Source: Xenophilus aerolatus
Lineage (GTDB): Bacteria; Pseudomonadota; Gammaproteobacteria; Burkholderiales; Burkholderiaceae_C
Direction: 5' to 3'
Assembly: GCA_030418545.1 (NCBI GenBank)
Contig: QAIB01000017.1
Span: 1 to 48,573, forward strand
Length of the DNA: 48,573 nt
In this document: positions 35,426-42,680 of the stretch, piece by piece
Position numbering within the stretch: the stretch's first letter is position 1
Layout: the number at the start of each line of letters is the position of its first letter
Program-made: the position numbers and the translations under genes
The notes under the pieces: model-generated
What the model was told of the DNA's origin: nothing
The model's input: only the letters and a program-made list of their open reading frames with translations
The model's database searches: none

Positions 35426-36450
35426 GGCACCTCGATTTTGCTTCGCCCGGTGAATACCAATGTTCCCGCACGGATCGATACCAGTTTCACGCCGTCCAAT
35501 TGGTCGCCCTCATACATGGATCGCCCGTCGGACAGGATGATGCGGGAATCGCCACCCAGCAGGATTTGCCGCACTCGGAAGGGGAGCGCGGACTCCACTG
35601 GAGCTACTGTGGCATCGATGCGCGTGTTTTCTCCGAAACGCCGCTGGATGAGCAGCAGGCTCTTTTCAAAGCGCGGCACGTCACGAGGCGATAGGACGGC
35701 ATGCAAATTCAATCGTCCAGGCTCTGCGTCGATTTTCACGGCGTGGTCCAGTCCGTATTGCCCAAGCACGCCGGCCACGGCGACCCGCATCTGCTCCGGC
35801 CCGGCTTGCGCCCCGGGAGGCGCCGCGGTGGTCATATTGGAGTGCGTGGCAGTTTCGCTGTGCGAAGCAAACGCATTGGGAGCCGGTGCGGCAGGGGCAG
35901 CCCCTGCAGCCTGCCCCGGGGAGGTCGGCGCGGTGGAAAAATGCTTGCCACGCCCCAGCAGCCACGTTGCAAAGAAAAGGACGGCCGCTGTCCCCAGCAC
36001 GGCGATCCATTTGTTGATGCGCCTGCGCCGGGACTGCCGTGGCGCGTGATCCCCGCTGGCGGGATTGCCGGCAACGGTGTTGACCTGCTCTGCGCTCTGC
36101 TGCAGCAGCGCCAGCTCGGCGGCATCGGGCCAGGGGTCCTCGAGCCGTGCAAAGCCAATCCAGACGTCGCCCACCCGCACGCGTCTCGTGCTGTCGATCG
36201 GCAGAGCGCCGCCCGCTGTTGCCACGCCCGGGCAGAAGGTGCTCGCGCCGTTGCACGGCTCGACGACCCAGGCCTCCCCGTGGCGGCTGATGCGCAGGTG
36301 CCGCTCTGCGATGCCGGCGTCAAGCAGCACCACGGCGCAGGCGGGATCACTGCCGAGAAAGAATTCGTCGTCGACAAGAAACAGTGCCGCCCCGCGGTGC
36401 AGGCCGGTCAGCACGCGCAGTTCCAGTGGTTCGTCGGCGGGCTCAGCCAT
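35419..36450 (-). CDS. sctD: Type III secretion inner-ring protein SctD (HrpQ-like)
   Basis: The 343-residue protein has a cytoplasmic FHA-like domain (about 10-100; FLGSDPACAVVLLDAGIAERH), a single transmembrane helix at about 148-166 (WIAVLGTAAVLFFATWLLG), a Pro/Ala-rich spacer, and a periplasmic ring-building part with BON-like character. This is the SctD/YscD/HrpQ architecture of the outer inner-membrane ring. It lies between sctV and sctN, overlapping both, exactly as hrpQ lies between hrcV and hrcN in Hrp1 loci. Confidence 0.88.
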   Translation of the reverse strand: MAEPADEPLELRVLTGLHRGAALFLVDDEFFLGSDPACAVVLLDAGIAERHLRISRHGEAWVVEPCNGASTFCPGVATAGGALPIDSTRRVRVGDVWIGFARLEDPWPDAAELALLQQSAEQVNTVAGNPASGDHAPRQSRRRRINKWIAVLGTAAVLFFATWLLGRGKHFSTAPTSPGQAAGAAPAAPAPNAFASHSETATHSNMTTAAPPGAQAGPEQMRVAVAGVLGQYGLDHAVKIDAEPGRLNLHAVLSPRDVPRFEKSLLLIQRRFGENTRIDATVAPVESALPFRVRQILLGGDSRIILSDGRSMYEGDQLDGVKLVSIRAGTLVFTGRSKIEVPW

Positions 36451-38452
36451 GGCTTGTCGAGGCGGCAGTGGTCGCGTGCATGGCCGGCTCTTCCGCGGTC
36501 AACACTTGCGCCCGGCGCTGTGGGTGAAGTTCGAGAACGCCCTTGATCTCGAATCTGCAGTGCGCCGTCGCTTCGCCGAGGGCGAGCACCGGCACGAGGA
36601 AGAACCGGGCGGAAAAAATCCGCCGTACGAACGGCCTGATGTCCTCGCTGCACAGCAGCACGGGGGCGGGCAGCCGAGCGTTGCGAAGAAGCGCCTCCAT
36701 CTGGTTCAGAATCGGCTCGGCGCGATCGCTGTCGAATGTGAGCAGTTGTCCGTGCGACGTGGGGCGGATGGCATCGCGAATGGCGTCTTCCAGTTCCGTC
36801 TCCAGCATGAAGGCCGACAAGACGCCATGCTCGGCGTAAGCGGCGCAGATCTCCCGGCTCAAGGCCTGGCGCACCTGCTCGGCGAGAAGCGCGGGATCGC
36901 GCTCGCGCGGCCCCGCTTCGACCAGTGCTTGTGCGATGAGTTTGAGGTTGCGCACGCTGATCTGTTCGGAGATCAGCCTTTGCACGATCTCGGCGAACCG
37001 GCCCACCGGAACCACGCGCTCGAGTTCCTTGTGCAGCTGAGGGTGCAATTTGGCAATCCAGTCAAAAAGGTGCTGCGCCTCTTGCACGCCGAAGGTCCGG
37101 GGCGCCGCCCGCAGCAGTGCCTCGCGCATCTGCAATTCGTAGCTGGCCCACCATTCGGGCGGCATGGACGCTTCTTGAGGAACGCGAAGCTGCACGAGTG
37201 CAACGTCGTTCTGGCAAAGTGCGACATCGAACGATGTATCGCTTGCCATCGGCTCGATATCCAGCTGCGGCAGCATCATTCCATAGCTGACCACGATGGC
37301 GTTTCGCACGCTGCGTGTGGCGTTGATCAGGCGAAGTTTGTCGGAGTGATCGCGCAGCCGCGCAGAGATCCGAAGGCTGAGCGGCGACACCAGTTCGAAC
37401 TCGCGCACGTCTTGCAGCAAACCGCGACGCGCAGACAACTCTGCGCGTGCGGCGGTTCGCTTGCCCTGGATGAGGTGCAGCCCAAAACCCAGCGCAAATG
37501 CGGCCACCGCGGCAAAAACGATGAGCGGCATGCCGGGAATCAGCCCGAGGGTGCCAATGAGCGCACTGGCTGTGACCCAGGCTTTGGGTTGCGCCGCCAG
37601 CTGGTCGGCCAGCTTGTGCCCCAGATTCGACGCGTTCTCGCCCACACCGCCTGTCTTGGTGACCAGCAGCCCTGCCGTGAGCGAAGTCAGCAAGGCCGGC
37701 ACCTGTGTGACCAGGCCGTCTCCGATGGTCAGCATGGAGTACGTGTGCATCGCTTCGGACGCCGACATGCCCCGTTGAAGGATGCCCACTCCGAGACCGC
37801 CGATGAGGTTGACCAGCATGATCACGATGCCGGCGATCGCGTCGCCCTTGACGAATTTCATTGCGCCGTCCATCGCGCCGAAAAATTGGCTCTCCTGTGC
37901 AAGCATGGCGCGCTGCTCGCGCGCCTGCTCCGGCGTGATCGTGTTCGCGCGAAGCTCCATGTCGATGGCCATCTGCTTGCCTGGCATCGCGTCAAGGGTG
38001 AAGCGCGCGCCGACTTCGGCGACGCGCTCCGACCCCTTGGTGATGACGATGAACTGCACGAGGGTCAGGATGAGAAAAACGACAAAGCCCACCACGATGT
38101 TGCCGCCGACGACGACCTGGGCAAAGGCTTCGATGATGTGGCCGGCATAGCCTTCGAGAAGAATGAGCCGTGTGCTCGCGACCTCCAGCGCCAGGCGCAT
38201 CAGCGTGGTAATCAGCACCAGCGTTGGAAAGGTGCTCAGCCCGATGATGTCCTTGACCTGGATCACCAGTACGATCAGCAGCGCGGAGGCGCTGATGTTG
38301 ATCGCCAGCAGGGTGTCCAGCAGCCACACCGGCAGCGGCAGGATCATTGCGATCACGATGGCCATCACGATACCGGCGGTCGCCACTTCGGCGCGACTGC
38401 CCTTGCTCCACAGATGCTGGAGCATCGAGGTATCGGCGGGCGCTGCGCTCAT
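36443..38452 (-). CDS. sctV: Type III secretion export gate protein SctV (HrcV)
   Basis: The 669-residue protein has the FlhA/SctV pattern. An N-terminal membrane domain holds LPLPVWLLDTLLAINISASALL, LSTFPTLVLITTLMRLALEVASTRLIL, the FHIPEP-like GSERVAEVGARFTLDAMPGKQMAID and GDAIAGIVIMLVNLIGG. A soluble nonameric-ring domain follows. It is the substrate-gating ring under the export apparatus. The sequence looks intact. ATG at 38452 (reverse) overlaps the stop of the upstream small gene (ATGA). A longer open frame above it is not part of the family. Confidence 0.95.
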   Translation of the reverse strand: MSAAPADTSMLQHLWSKGSRAEVATAGIVMAIVIAMILPLPVWLLDTLLAINISASALLIVLVIQVKDIIGLSTFPTLVLITTLMRLALEVASTRLILLEGYAGHIIEAFAQVVVGGNIVVGFVVFLILTLVQFIVITKGSERVAEVGARFTLDAMPGKQMAIDMELRANTITPEQAREQRAMLAQESQFFGAMDGAMKFVKGDAIAGIVIMLVNLIGGLGVGILQRGMSASEAMHTYSMLTIGDGLVTQVPALLTSLTAGLLVTKTGGVGENASNLGHKLADQLAAQPKAWVTASALIGTLGLIPGMPLIVFAAVAAFALGFGLHLIQGKRTAARAELSARRGLLQDVREFELVSPLSLRISARLRDHSDKLRLINATRSVRNAIVVSYGMMLPQLDIEPMASDTSFDVALCQNDVALVQLRVPQEASMPPEWWASYELQMREALLRAAPRTFGVQEAQHLFDWIAKLHPQLHKELERVVPVGRFAEIVQRLISEQISVRNLKLIAQALVEAGPRERDPALLAEQVRQALSREICAAYAEHGVLSAFMLETELEDAIRDAIRPTSHGQLLTFDSDRAEPILNQMEALLRNARLPAPVLLCSEDIRPFVRRIFSARFFLVPVLALGEATAHCRFEIKGVLELHPQRRAQVLTAEEPAMHATTAASTSHG

Positions 38453-38805
38453 CGCGACCTTCCGCCGCTCAGAAGTTCCATCATCAGGCCGAGGTGCGCT
38501 TCCATGGCCAGGCGATCGGCTCGTTGCGATGGCGATGGCCGCCACAGCGCGCACACGCGCGAGGAAGCATTCAGGCCGATCTGGAACATCGCATACCGTT
38601 CTAGCTCGGCGCACTGGCGCTTTAGGCAGGTCCGCGCAAGGTGCAGGGCGTCCTGGCGCGCTTCTGCGCTGGCGACGCAGAGCTGCTGGCCGTCGTGGCT
38701 GGACACGGCAAATCCGTCGAAGACCCGGGGCGACAACGGTTGCCCCGCCACGATGGACTCGCTCAGCCCGCCTGCAATATGCGAAAGATCCGAAGCACGC
38801 GACAT
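38449..38805 (-). CDS. Unknown 118-residue protein at the head of the sctV operon
   Basis: I do not recognise a family. It is helical, with RQDALHLARTCLKRQCAELERYAMF and ADRLAMEAHLGLMMELLSGG, and a size like small T3SS chaperones or SctX/SctY proteins. In Hrp1-type loci this position belongs to hrpJ (sctW, about 370 residues), so it could also be a reduced version. Its end overlaps sctV. The start at 38805 (reverse strand) lacks a ribosome-binding site and lies only 6 bases after the putative hrp box, so the true start may differ. Confidence 0.55.
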   Translation of the reverse strand: MSRASDLSHIAGGLSESIVAGQPLSPRVFDGFAVSSHDGQQLCVASAEARQDALHLARTCLKRQCAELERYAMFQIGLNASSRVCALWRPSPSQRADRLAMEAHLGLMMELLSGGRSR

Positions 38806-38811
38806 GTGCTG

Positions 38812-38840
38812 TGAGTGCGCCGGTGCGCAGGAAAGGTTCG
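38812..38840 (-). promoter_or_regulatory. Putative HrpL-type promoter (hrp box)
   Basis: Read on the minus strand: CGAACC, 16 bases, then GCACTCA. The Hrp1 hrp-box consensus is GGAACC-N15/16-CCACNNA, so five of six and four of five fixed positions agree. It points at the sctV operon and lies between it and the divergent HrpL-like sigma gene. The -10 part is only 6 bases before the predicted ATG of the first gene, which would make the message nearly leaderless. Confidence 0.45.
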
Positions 38841-39074
38841 CTTCTGTGCGGATGGGCTGGCCAAGCGAGGCTTGCTTTGCAAATGCGAATTTCTGGCCCC
38901 AATCCTTGTGGCGCAGGCACGAGAACTCAGCAAGGACGCGCCACCTGCAAGTCGATGTCCTTTCCAAATCAGTGGGTTACGCATTGGCGCGCAAGTGGCA
39001 CGCCACGTGCGTTGCGGGGTGGCGGCCTGGAGGCGGAGGAGGCACAGGCCGCTTCATACCCACGAGACAACCCC

Positions 39075-39644
39075 ATGGACACAAGAGTGAACAAGCATGC
39101 GCCACAAAATGAAGCCGCCGCCCTGGAGCAGATTGCCAAGTCCTGGCAATCGAACCCCTTGCGGATCAGGAGATTTCTCTCACGATACGAATGCAACGAC
39201 GCCGATGTTCAGGACATCATTCAGGATGCGTTTGTCGAAGCGCTGCGTTGCCTCGGAAAGTTTCAGGGCATGTCGTCCCTGGAAACCTGGATGTTCGGCA
39301 TCATGCTGAACGTGGCCCGGCATCATGTCGGGAACGCGTCATCACGCAATCGCCAGACCTGCAGCCTCGACGACCTGCTGGAGCGTACACCGGATGCCGC
39401 GTCTTACACGCAGCAATCCTGTGACCGGACGGATCCATCGCGATATCTGCAATCGGCGCAATTGGCGCAGCGCCTGTCTCATCATGTCGCGTCGATGCCC
39501 GCGTCCTTGCAGCAGACCTTTGAGCTGCTTTTCGTGCGCGAAAGTTCTTATGTCGAAGCAGCGCAGGAGCTCGGCGTGCCCGTCGGCACGATTCGCTCGC
39601 GGGCCCATCGGGTACGTGAATTGCTCAAGCCCTTGTCAATGTAG
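39075..39644 (+). CDS. hrpL: ECF sigma factor, HrpL-like
   Basis: The 189-residue protein has sigma region 2 (RFLSRYECNDADVQDIIQDA, then SLETWMFGIMLNVARHHV) and region 4 (MPASLQQTFELLFVRES, then VPVGTIRSRAHRVRELL). An ECF sigma next to type III secretion genes is HrpL in Hrp1 systems and BtrS/BrpL in Bordetella. The gene order here favours HrpL. It is divergent from the sctV operon, with 270 bases between. Its 3' end overlaps the converging sctU gene by 9 bases. ATG 39075 is the best start; its ribosome-binding site is weak. Confidence 0.8.
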   Translation: MDTRVNKHAPQNEAAALEQIAKSWQSNPLRIRRFLSRYECNDADVQDIIQDAFVEALRCLGKFQGMSSLETWMFGIMLNVARHHVGNASSRNRQTCSLDDLLERTPDAASYTQQSCDRTDPSRYLQSAQLAQRLSHHVASMPASLQQTFELLFVRESSYVEAAQELGVPVGTIRSRAHRVRELLKPLSM

Positions 39645-40631
39645 CCCGACCGACGTGTCCAGGGGAAGCATGGCATCGGCCAGTTCCGCCTGGATCTCGA
39701 ACTCCTCGTCGAGCGCTCGCGGCATCTCCATCAGCTCACGCAACGCGGCGTACACGAGAGCGGTGGCCTTGACAGTCGAACTCGGAACGAAGGCGCCCAC
39801 CTGGCCCACCGCGTAGAGTACGCGGGCCAGGGCCACGTAGCGAATCACGGGAATGCCTGCGCACATGGCGCAGTGGCGCAGTTCGGCGGCGGCGCTGCCC
39901 GCCGCCTTTTGCACGATGCGGGGCAAGCCGTCCTCCAAGAAGTCGTAAGACAACGCAATGGCGATGTGCTGAGGGTTGACCACCACAGCGTTCGGGGGCC
40001 TGGCCGCTGCCGGCTTGCTTTCCCGCAGCAGGGATTTCTTCAGTTCCTTGCGATGTCCTTTGGCATGCGGATCGCCCTCGGTCTCCTTATAGTCGCGCTT
40101 GGCCTCTTCATGGTCCATGCGCAAGCTACGCCACACCAGCACGCGCTGAAGGACGAAGTCCAGGCCGGCCAAGGCGGTCATGGCGATCAGTGCCGCGCGT
40201 ATCAGTCCGTGCAGGCTGTCCACGCTGAAAGCCCATCCCTGAGGTAGGTCGAGCCGGTGCAGGCGCAGTATGTCGGGCAGCGCGCCTCGAATGTGAACAA
40301 AGCAAACGGCGATGACCACCCCCACCTTGAGCAGGCTCAGCGCGAGCATCAGCAATTTCTTTCCTGAAATGATTTGCCGGAGGTTCTGGCCGGGGTTGAG
40401 CTTTTTCATGCCCTCGTTGAGCGCCTTGGACGCAACATTGAAGCGCGTCTGCGCCAGCGTCGTCCCGAGCGCCGCGAGCGCGGACAGCTGTTGCGGTGCG
40501 GCCAGCAGGGACGACAGCAAGCCGCCCGCACCCCCCACCGGGCTGGACTGCCCGCCAACGAGCTGACCGGTGATCTGGCCGACCGCCTGCGGAATGACGG
40601 AGGCAGCGAGCGCCCCGATTAATGGAAACAT
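39636..40631 (-). CDS. sctU: Type III secretion switch protein SctU (HrcU) with atypical N-terminus
   Basis: From about residue 55 the 331-residue protein follows SctU/FlhB: LAQTRFNVASKALNEGMKKL, NPGQNLRQII, two further transmembrane segments, KRDYKETEGDPHAKGHRKEL, and the self-cleavage site N219-P-Q-H222 (usually NPTH). The first 54 residues do not: they are Gly/Ala-rich and hydrophobic and lack the basic TEKPTPKKLRDARKKG-type start and the first transmembrane helix. Yet ATG 40631 (reverse strand) has a perfect AAGGAG 5 bases upstream. sctT, which normally lies just upstream, is absent. A deletion that fused another gene start to sctU would explain this. Confidence 0.82.
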   Translation of the reverse strand: MFPLIGALAASVIPQAVGQITGQLVGGQSSPVGGAGGLLSSLLAAPQQLSALAALGTTLAQTRFNVASKALNEGMKKLNPGQNLRQIISGKKLLMLALSLLKVGVVIAVCFVHIRGALPDILRLHRLDLPQGWAFSVDSLHGLIRAALIAMTALAGLDFVLQRVLVWRSLRMDHEEAKRDYKETEGDPHAKGHRKELKKSLLRESKPAAARPPNAVVVNPQHIAIALSYDFLEDGLPRIVQKAAGSAAAELRHCAMCAGIPVIRYVALARVLYAVGQVGAFVPSSTVKATALVYAALRELMEMPRALDEEFEIQAELADAMLPLDTSVGLH

Positions 40632-40722
40632 AGGTACTCCTTCATGGTGATGAACAATGGCTTTGCGGCCTGCGAAACGGCTGGCATGCGCCCCTGCGCC
40701 GGCCTGCCAGCCAAAACTGTGA

Positions 40723-40992
40723 TCACGGCACTCGTCGCACCGTTGCAATTGCCTGGAGCGCTTTGCTGCCGAGCGAGATGAGTTCAATCCCCATCCAGCG
40801 GCCGCTCAGCGCGAGCACCAGACCGACGGCGAGGAGCTTGAAGGCGAACGGCAGCGACTGGTCCTGCAGGGACAGCATGGTTTGGATCAACGACACAAGC
40901 ACGCCTACCACCACGGCCGTCGACAGCGGAACCAAGGTGAGCCAGACCACCAGGAGAAGCCCTTCCTTGAAGAACGCCAGCGTTTCACTCAT
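40723..40992 (-). CDS. sctS: Type III secretion export apparatus protein SctS (HrcS)
   Basis: The 89-residue protein has the SctS/FliQ pattern: a short polar start, two transmembrane helices (LLLVVWLTLVPLSTAVVVGV and FKLLAVGLVLALSGRWMG) and VSLIQTMLSLQDQSLPF between them. It is part of the SctRST export channel. It is intact and lies 5 bases after sctR. The 91 bases downstream, where sctT is expected, contain only the sctU ribosome-binding site. Confidence 0.93.
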   Translation of the reverse strand: MSETLAFFKEGLLLVVWLTLVPLSTAVVVGVLVSLIQTMLSLQDQSLPFAFKLLAVGLVLALSGRWMGIELISLGSKALQAIATVRRVP

Positions 40993-40997
40993 CGCAG

Positions 40998-41663
40998 CTA
41001 GAGGTACGACTGGACCAAGCCTTCGATCAGGCGGCCCCATCCGTCCAGCATGACGAACAGCAGGAGCTTGAGCGGCAGCGAGATCGTCATGGGCGAGACC
41101 ATCTGCATGCCCAAGGCCAGCAGCAGATTGGAGATCAGCAGATCGATGACCACGAATGGCACATACAGCAAGAACCCGATTTCGAATGCCACCTGGAGCT
41201 CCGACACGATGAAGGCAGGCACCAGGGCCACCCAGCTGTGTTCCTCCAGCTTGTCGGCCATGTCTTTGGGCCACTGTCGTTTCACCAGGCGCACAAAGCG
41301 CTCGCGCTGGTCGGGGGAAGTGTTTCTTTCCATGAACTTTCTGAGCGGCTCGAACGCTGCCTTGGCTTCCGGCACGCCGAACTTCGGCGGCTTTCCGGTT
41401 GCGCCGGCGGAAGCCGCGCTGGCTGCCGGCCAGGCCTCGGACATCTGCAGGAAGGTCGGCGCCATGACGGCCAGCGTGGCCGCCAAGGCCACGCTGTAGA
41501 GTGCAACCGAAGGCGGCACCTGCTGGACGCCGATCGCGTTTCGAACCACCACCAGCACGATGGAAATCTTGAGAAAGCAGGTGGTCGACAGGAGCACGGC
41601 CGGCAGCAGCGACAGCGCCCCCAGCATGAGGGCCAGGCCGATGGGATCGAACTCGGTTGTCAT
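40998..41663 (-). CDS. sctR: Type III secretion export apparatus protein SctR (HrcR)
   Basis: The 221-residue membrane protein matches SctR/FliP: LSLLPAVLLSTTCFLKISIVLVVVRNAIGVQQVPP-like N-terminal helices, the cytoplasmic/periplasmic middle with FMERNTSPDQRERFV, and the conserved end around IVSELQVAFEIGFLLYVPF, VIDLLISNLLLALGM and PLKLLLFVMLDGW. It builds most of the export channel pentamer. The start at ATG 41663 overlaps the sctQ stop by four bases. The sequence looks functional. Confidence 0.94.
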   Translation of the reverse strand: MTTEFDPIGLALMLGALSLLPAVLLSTTCFLKISIVLVVVRNAIGVQQVPPSVALYSVALAATLAVMAPTFLQMSEAWPAASAASAGATGKPPKFGVPEAKAAFEPLRKFMERNTSPDQRERFVRLVKRQWPKDMADKLEEHSWVALVPAFIVSELQVAFEIGFLLYVPFVVIDLLISNLLLALGMQMVSPMTISLPLKLLLFVMLDGWGRLIEGLVQSYL

Positions 41664-41974
41664 GACGCGGCGATCTGCAGGATTTCGACTGCGAGGCAAT
41701 CACCGACTTGCACCAGCTCGCCGCTGCCGATACGGACTCCCGCCGCGCGCAGCTCCACGACGGCCGAGGCCGGGGCGGTGAGGTGCACGATCGATCCGGC
41801 CTCCAGGGCCCGCAGTTCGCGCAGCGTGAGGCTGGTGCGGCCTGCGACGAGTTCAAGCGCGATCTCGATGCTGTCCACGGGGAACGGCTGGGCTTCGCAG
41901 CCCTTAGTCGAACCCGCTCGAGCGCCAGCACCGCAAGAGGGCGCCAAACCGGTGCAACTTCGAGATGCCCTCAA
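41660..41974 (-). pseudogene. sctQ: SctQ (HrcQ) C-terminal SpoA domain, 5'-truncated
   Basis: The last 72 codons encode a SpoA domain (IEIALELVAGRTSLTLRELR, LEAGSIVHLTAPASAVVELR, GVRIGSGELVQVGDCLAVEIL), the C-terminal part of the cytoplasmic C-ring protein SctQ, overlapping sctR as usual. Full SctQ is about 300 residues; here the similarity stops near 41878. The codons above it lie over a plus-strand regulator fragment. A GTG at 41878 (PVDSIEI) lies where internal starts make SctQ-C in other systems, so a short SctQ-C could still be made. A split HrcQA/HrcQB arrangement is the alternative. Confidence 0.75.
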
Positions 41975-42188
41975 GCGCTATGAGCGAGATCTCATCTCCA
42001 ACGCGCTGGCCAGTTCGCAGGGCAATGTCGCAAGAACAGCCGCGCTGCTGGGCGTGGCGCCGCAGACCCTGCACTACCGTATCCGCCGGCTGGGCCTCGC
42101 TCGCTTTGCGGCGTTATCCCTTGAGCAAATGCCTCGCGTGGCGGCCGAGCGCGGCAGCAGGCATGCCGGGTGGAGCCCCGGCCTGTGA
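41905..42188 (+). pseudogene. C-terminal Fis-type HTH fragment of an NtrC-family activator
   Basis: The frame reads QLRDALKRYERDLISNALAS, then QGNVARTAALLGVAPQTLHYRIRRLGL from about 41955, the Fis-like helix-turn-helix that ends sigma-54 activators. There is no AAA+ domain upstream; instead the sequence runs into the truncated sctQ on the opposite strand. In Hrp1 systems hrpL is activated by the NtrC-type proteins HrpR/HrpS, so this may be a leftover of such a regulator. That link is inference. Confidence 0.6.
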
Positions 42189-42265
42189 GGTCTTGGCAGA
42201 CCATGGCGTTCTGCGCCTGCGCGCGCTGGCTTTGCACGATCGTTCTGTTGCTGGGCGGTGCTGAC

Positions 42266-42626
42266 CCGGTTCCCACACCTTGCGATCGACAACCATTCGC
42301 GCGTGAGCGTCGTGCAGATACAGGTCGGTCGACAAGCAGAACTCGGCTGTGAGCGTCGTGCTGGCACTACGGCGCACTGGGCGTGAAGATCAAGCGCCTT
42401 ACCCCCACGACGGATCGGCCGAACGCAGTTGTTCGCCAACAGCCGCCAGGCCTGGGCATCAAGCCACGCTGACCCAACTTCGGCGCCTGCAGACAGTGGC
42501 AAGGCCGAGAGAGTCATTCAGACATGCCTGCGCGAGAGGCCTGTGGGCGCGCGCAACAGCGCCGGGCGCACGGCCTGGCTGCCTTTCTTGAGCTTCGACA
42601 ACGCCCGAAGACGCACTCGGCACTAG
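42266..42626 (+). pseudogene. IS481-family transposase remnant, frameshifted
   Basis: Successive reading frames together spell the catalytic end of an IS481/IS3-type DDE transposase. LAIDNHSRVSVVQIQ starts at about 42279; YGALGVKIKRLTPT follows in a second frame at about 42369; SGKAERVIQTCLRERPVGARN and SAGRTAWLPFLSFDNARRR follow in a third frame up to the stop at 42626. At least two frameshifts and a missing N-terminus show it is dead. It lies at the breakpoint between sctQ and sctC. Confidence 0.8.
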
Positions 42627-42680
42627 GCCAAGAGGCCCCAGCTTGCCGCGTTAGGAGAACCAACCGCTGCGACTCGACAG

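Noticed and set aside
39075-39644. The ECF sigma factor as the regulator of the bufferin promoter
   Set aside because: It lies 8 kb away, is embedded in the T3SS locus and faces a hrp-box-like motif; GTAACC-N16-CGAA differs from the GGAACC/CCAC type expected for HrpL.
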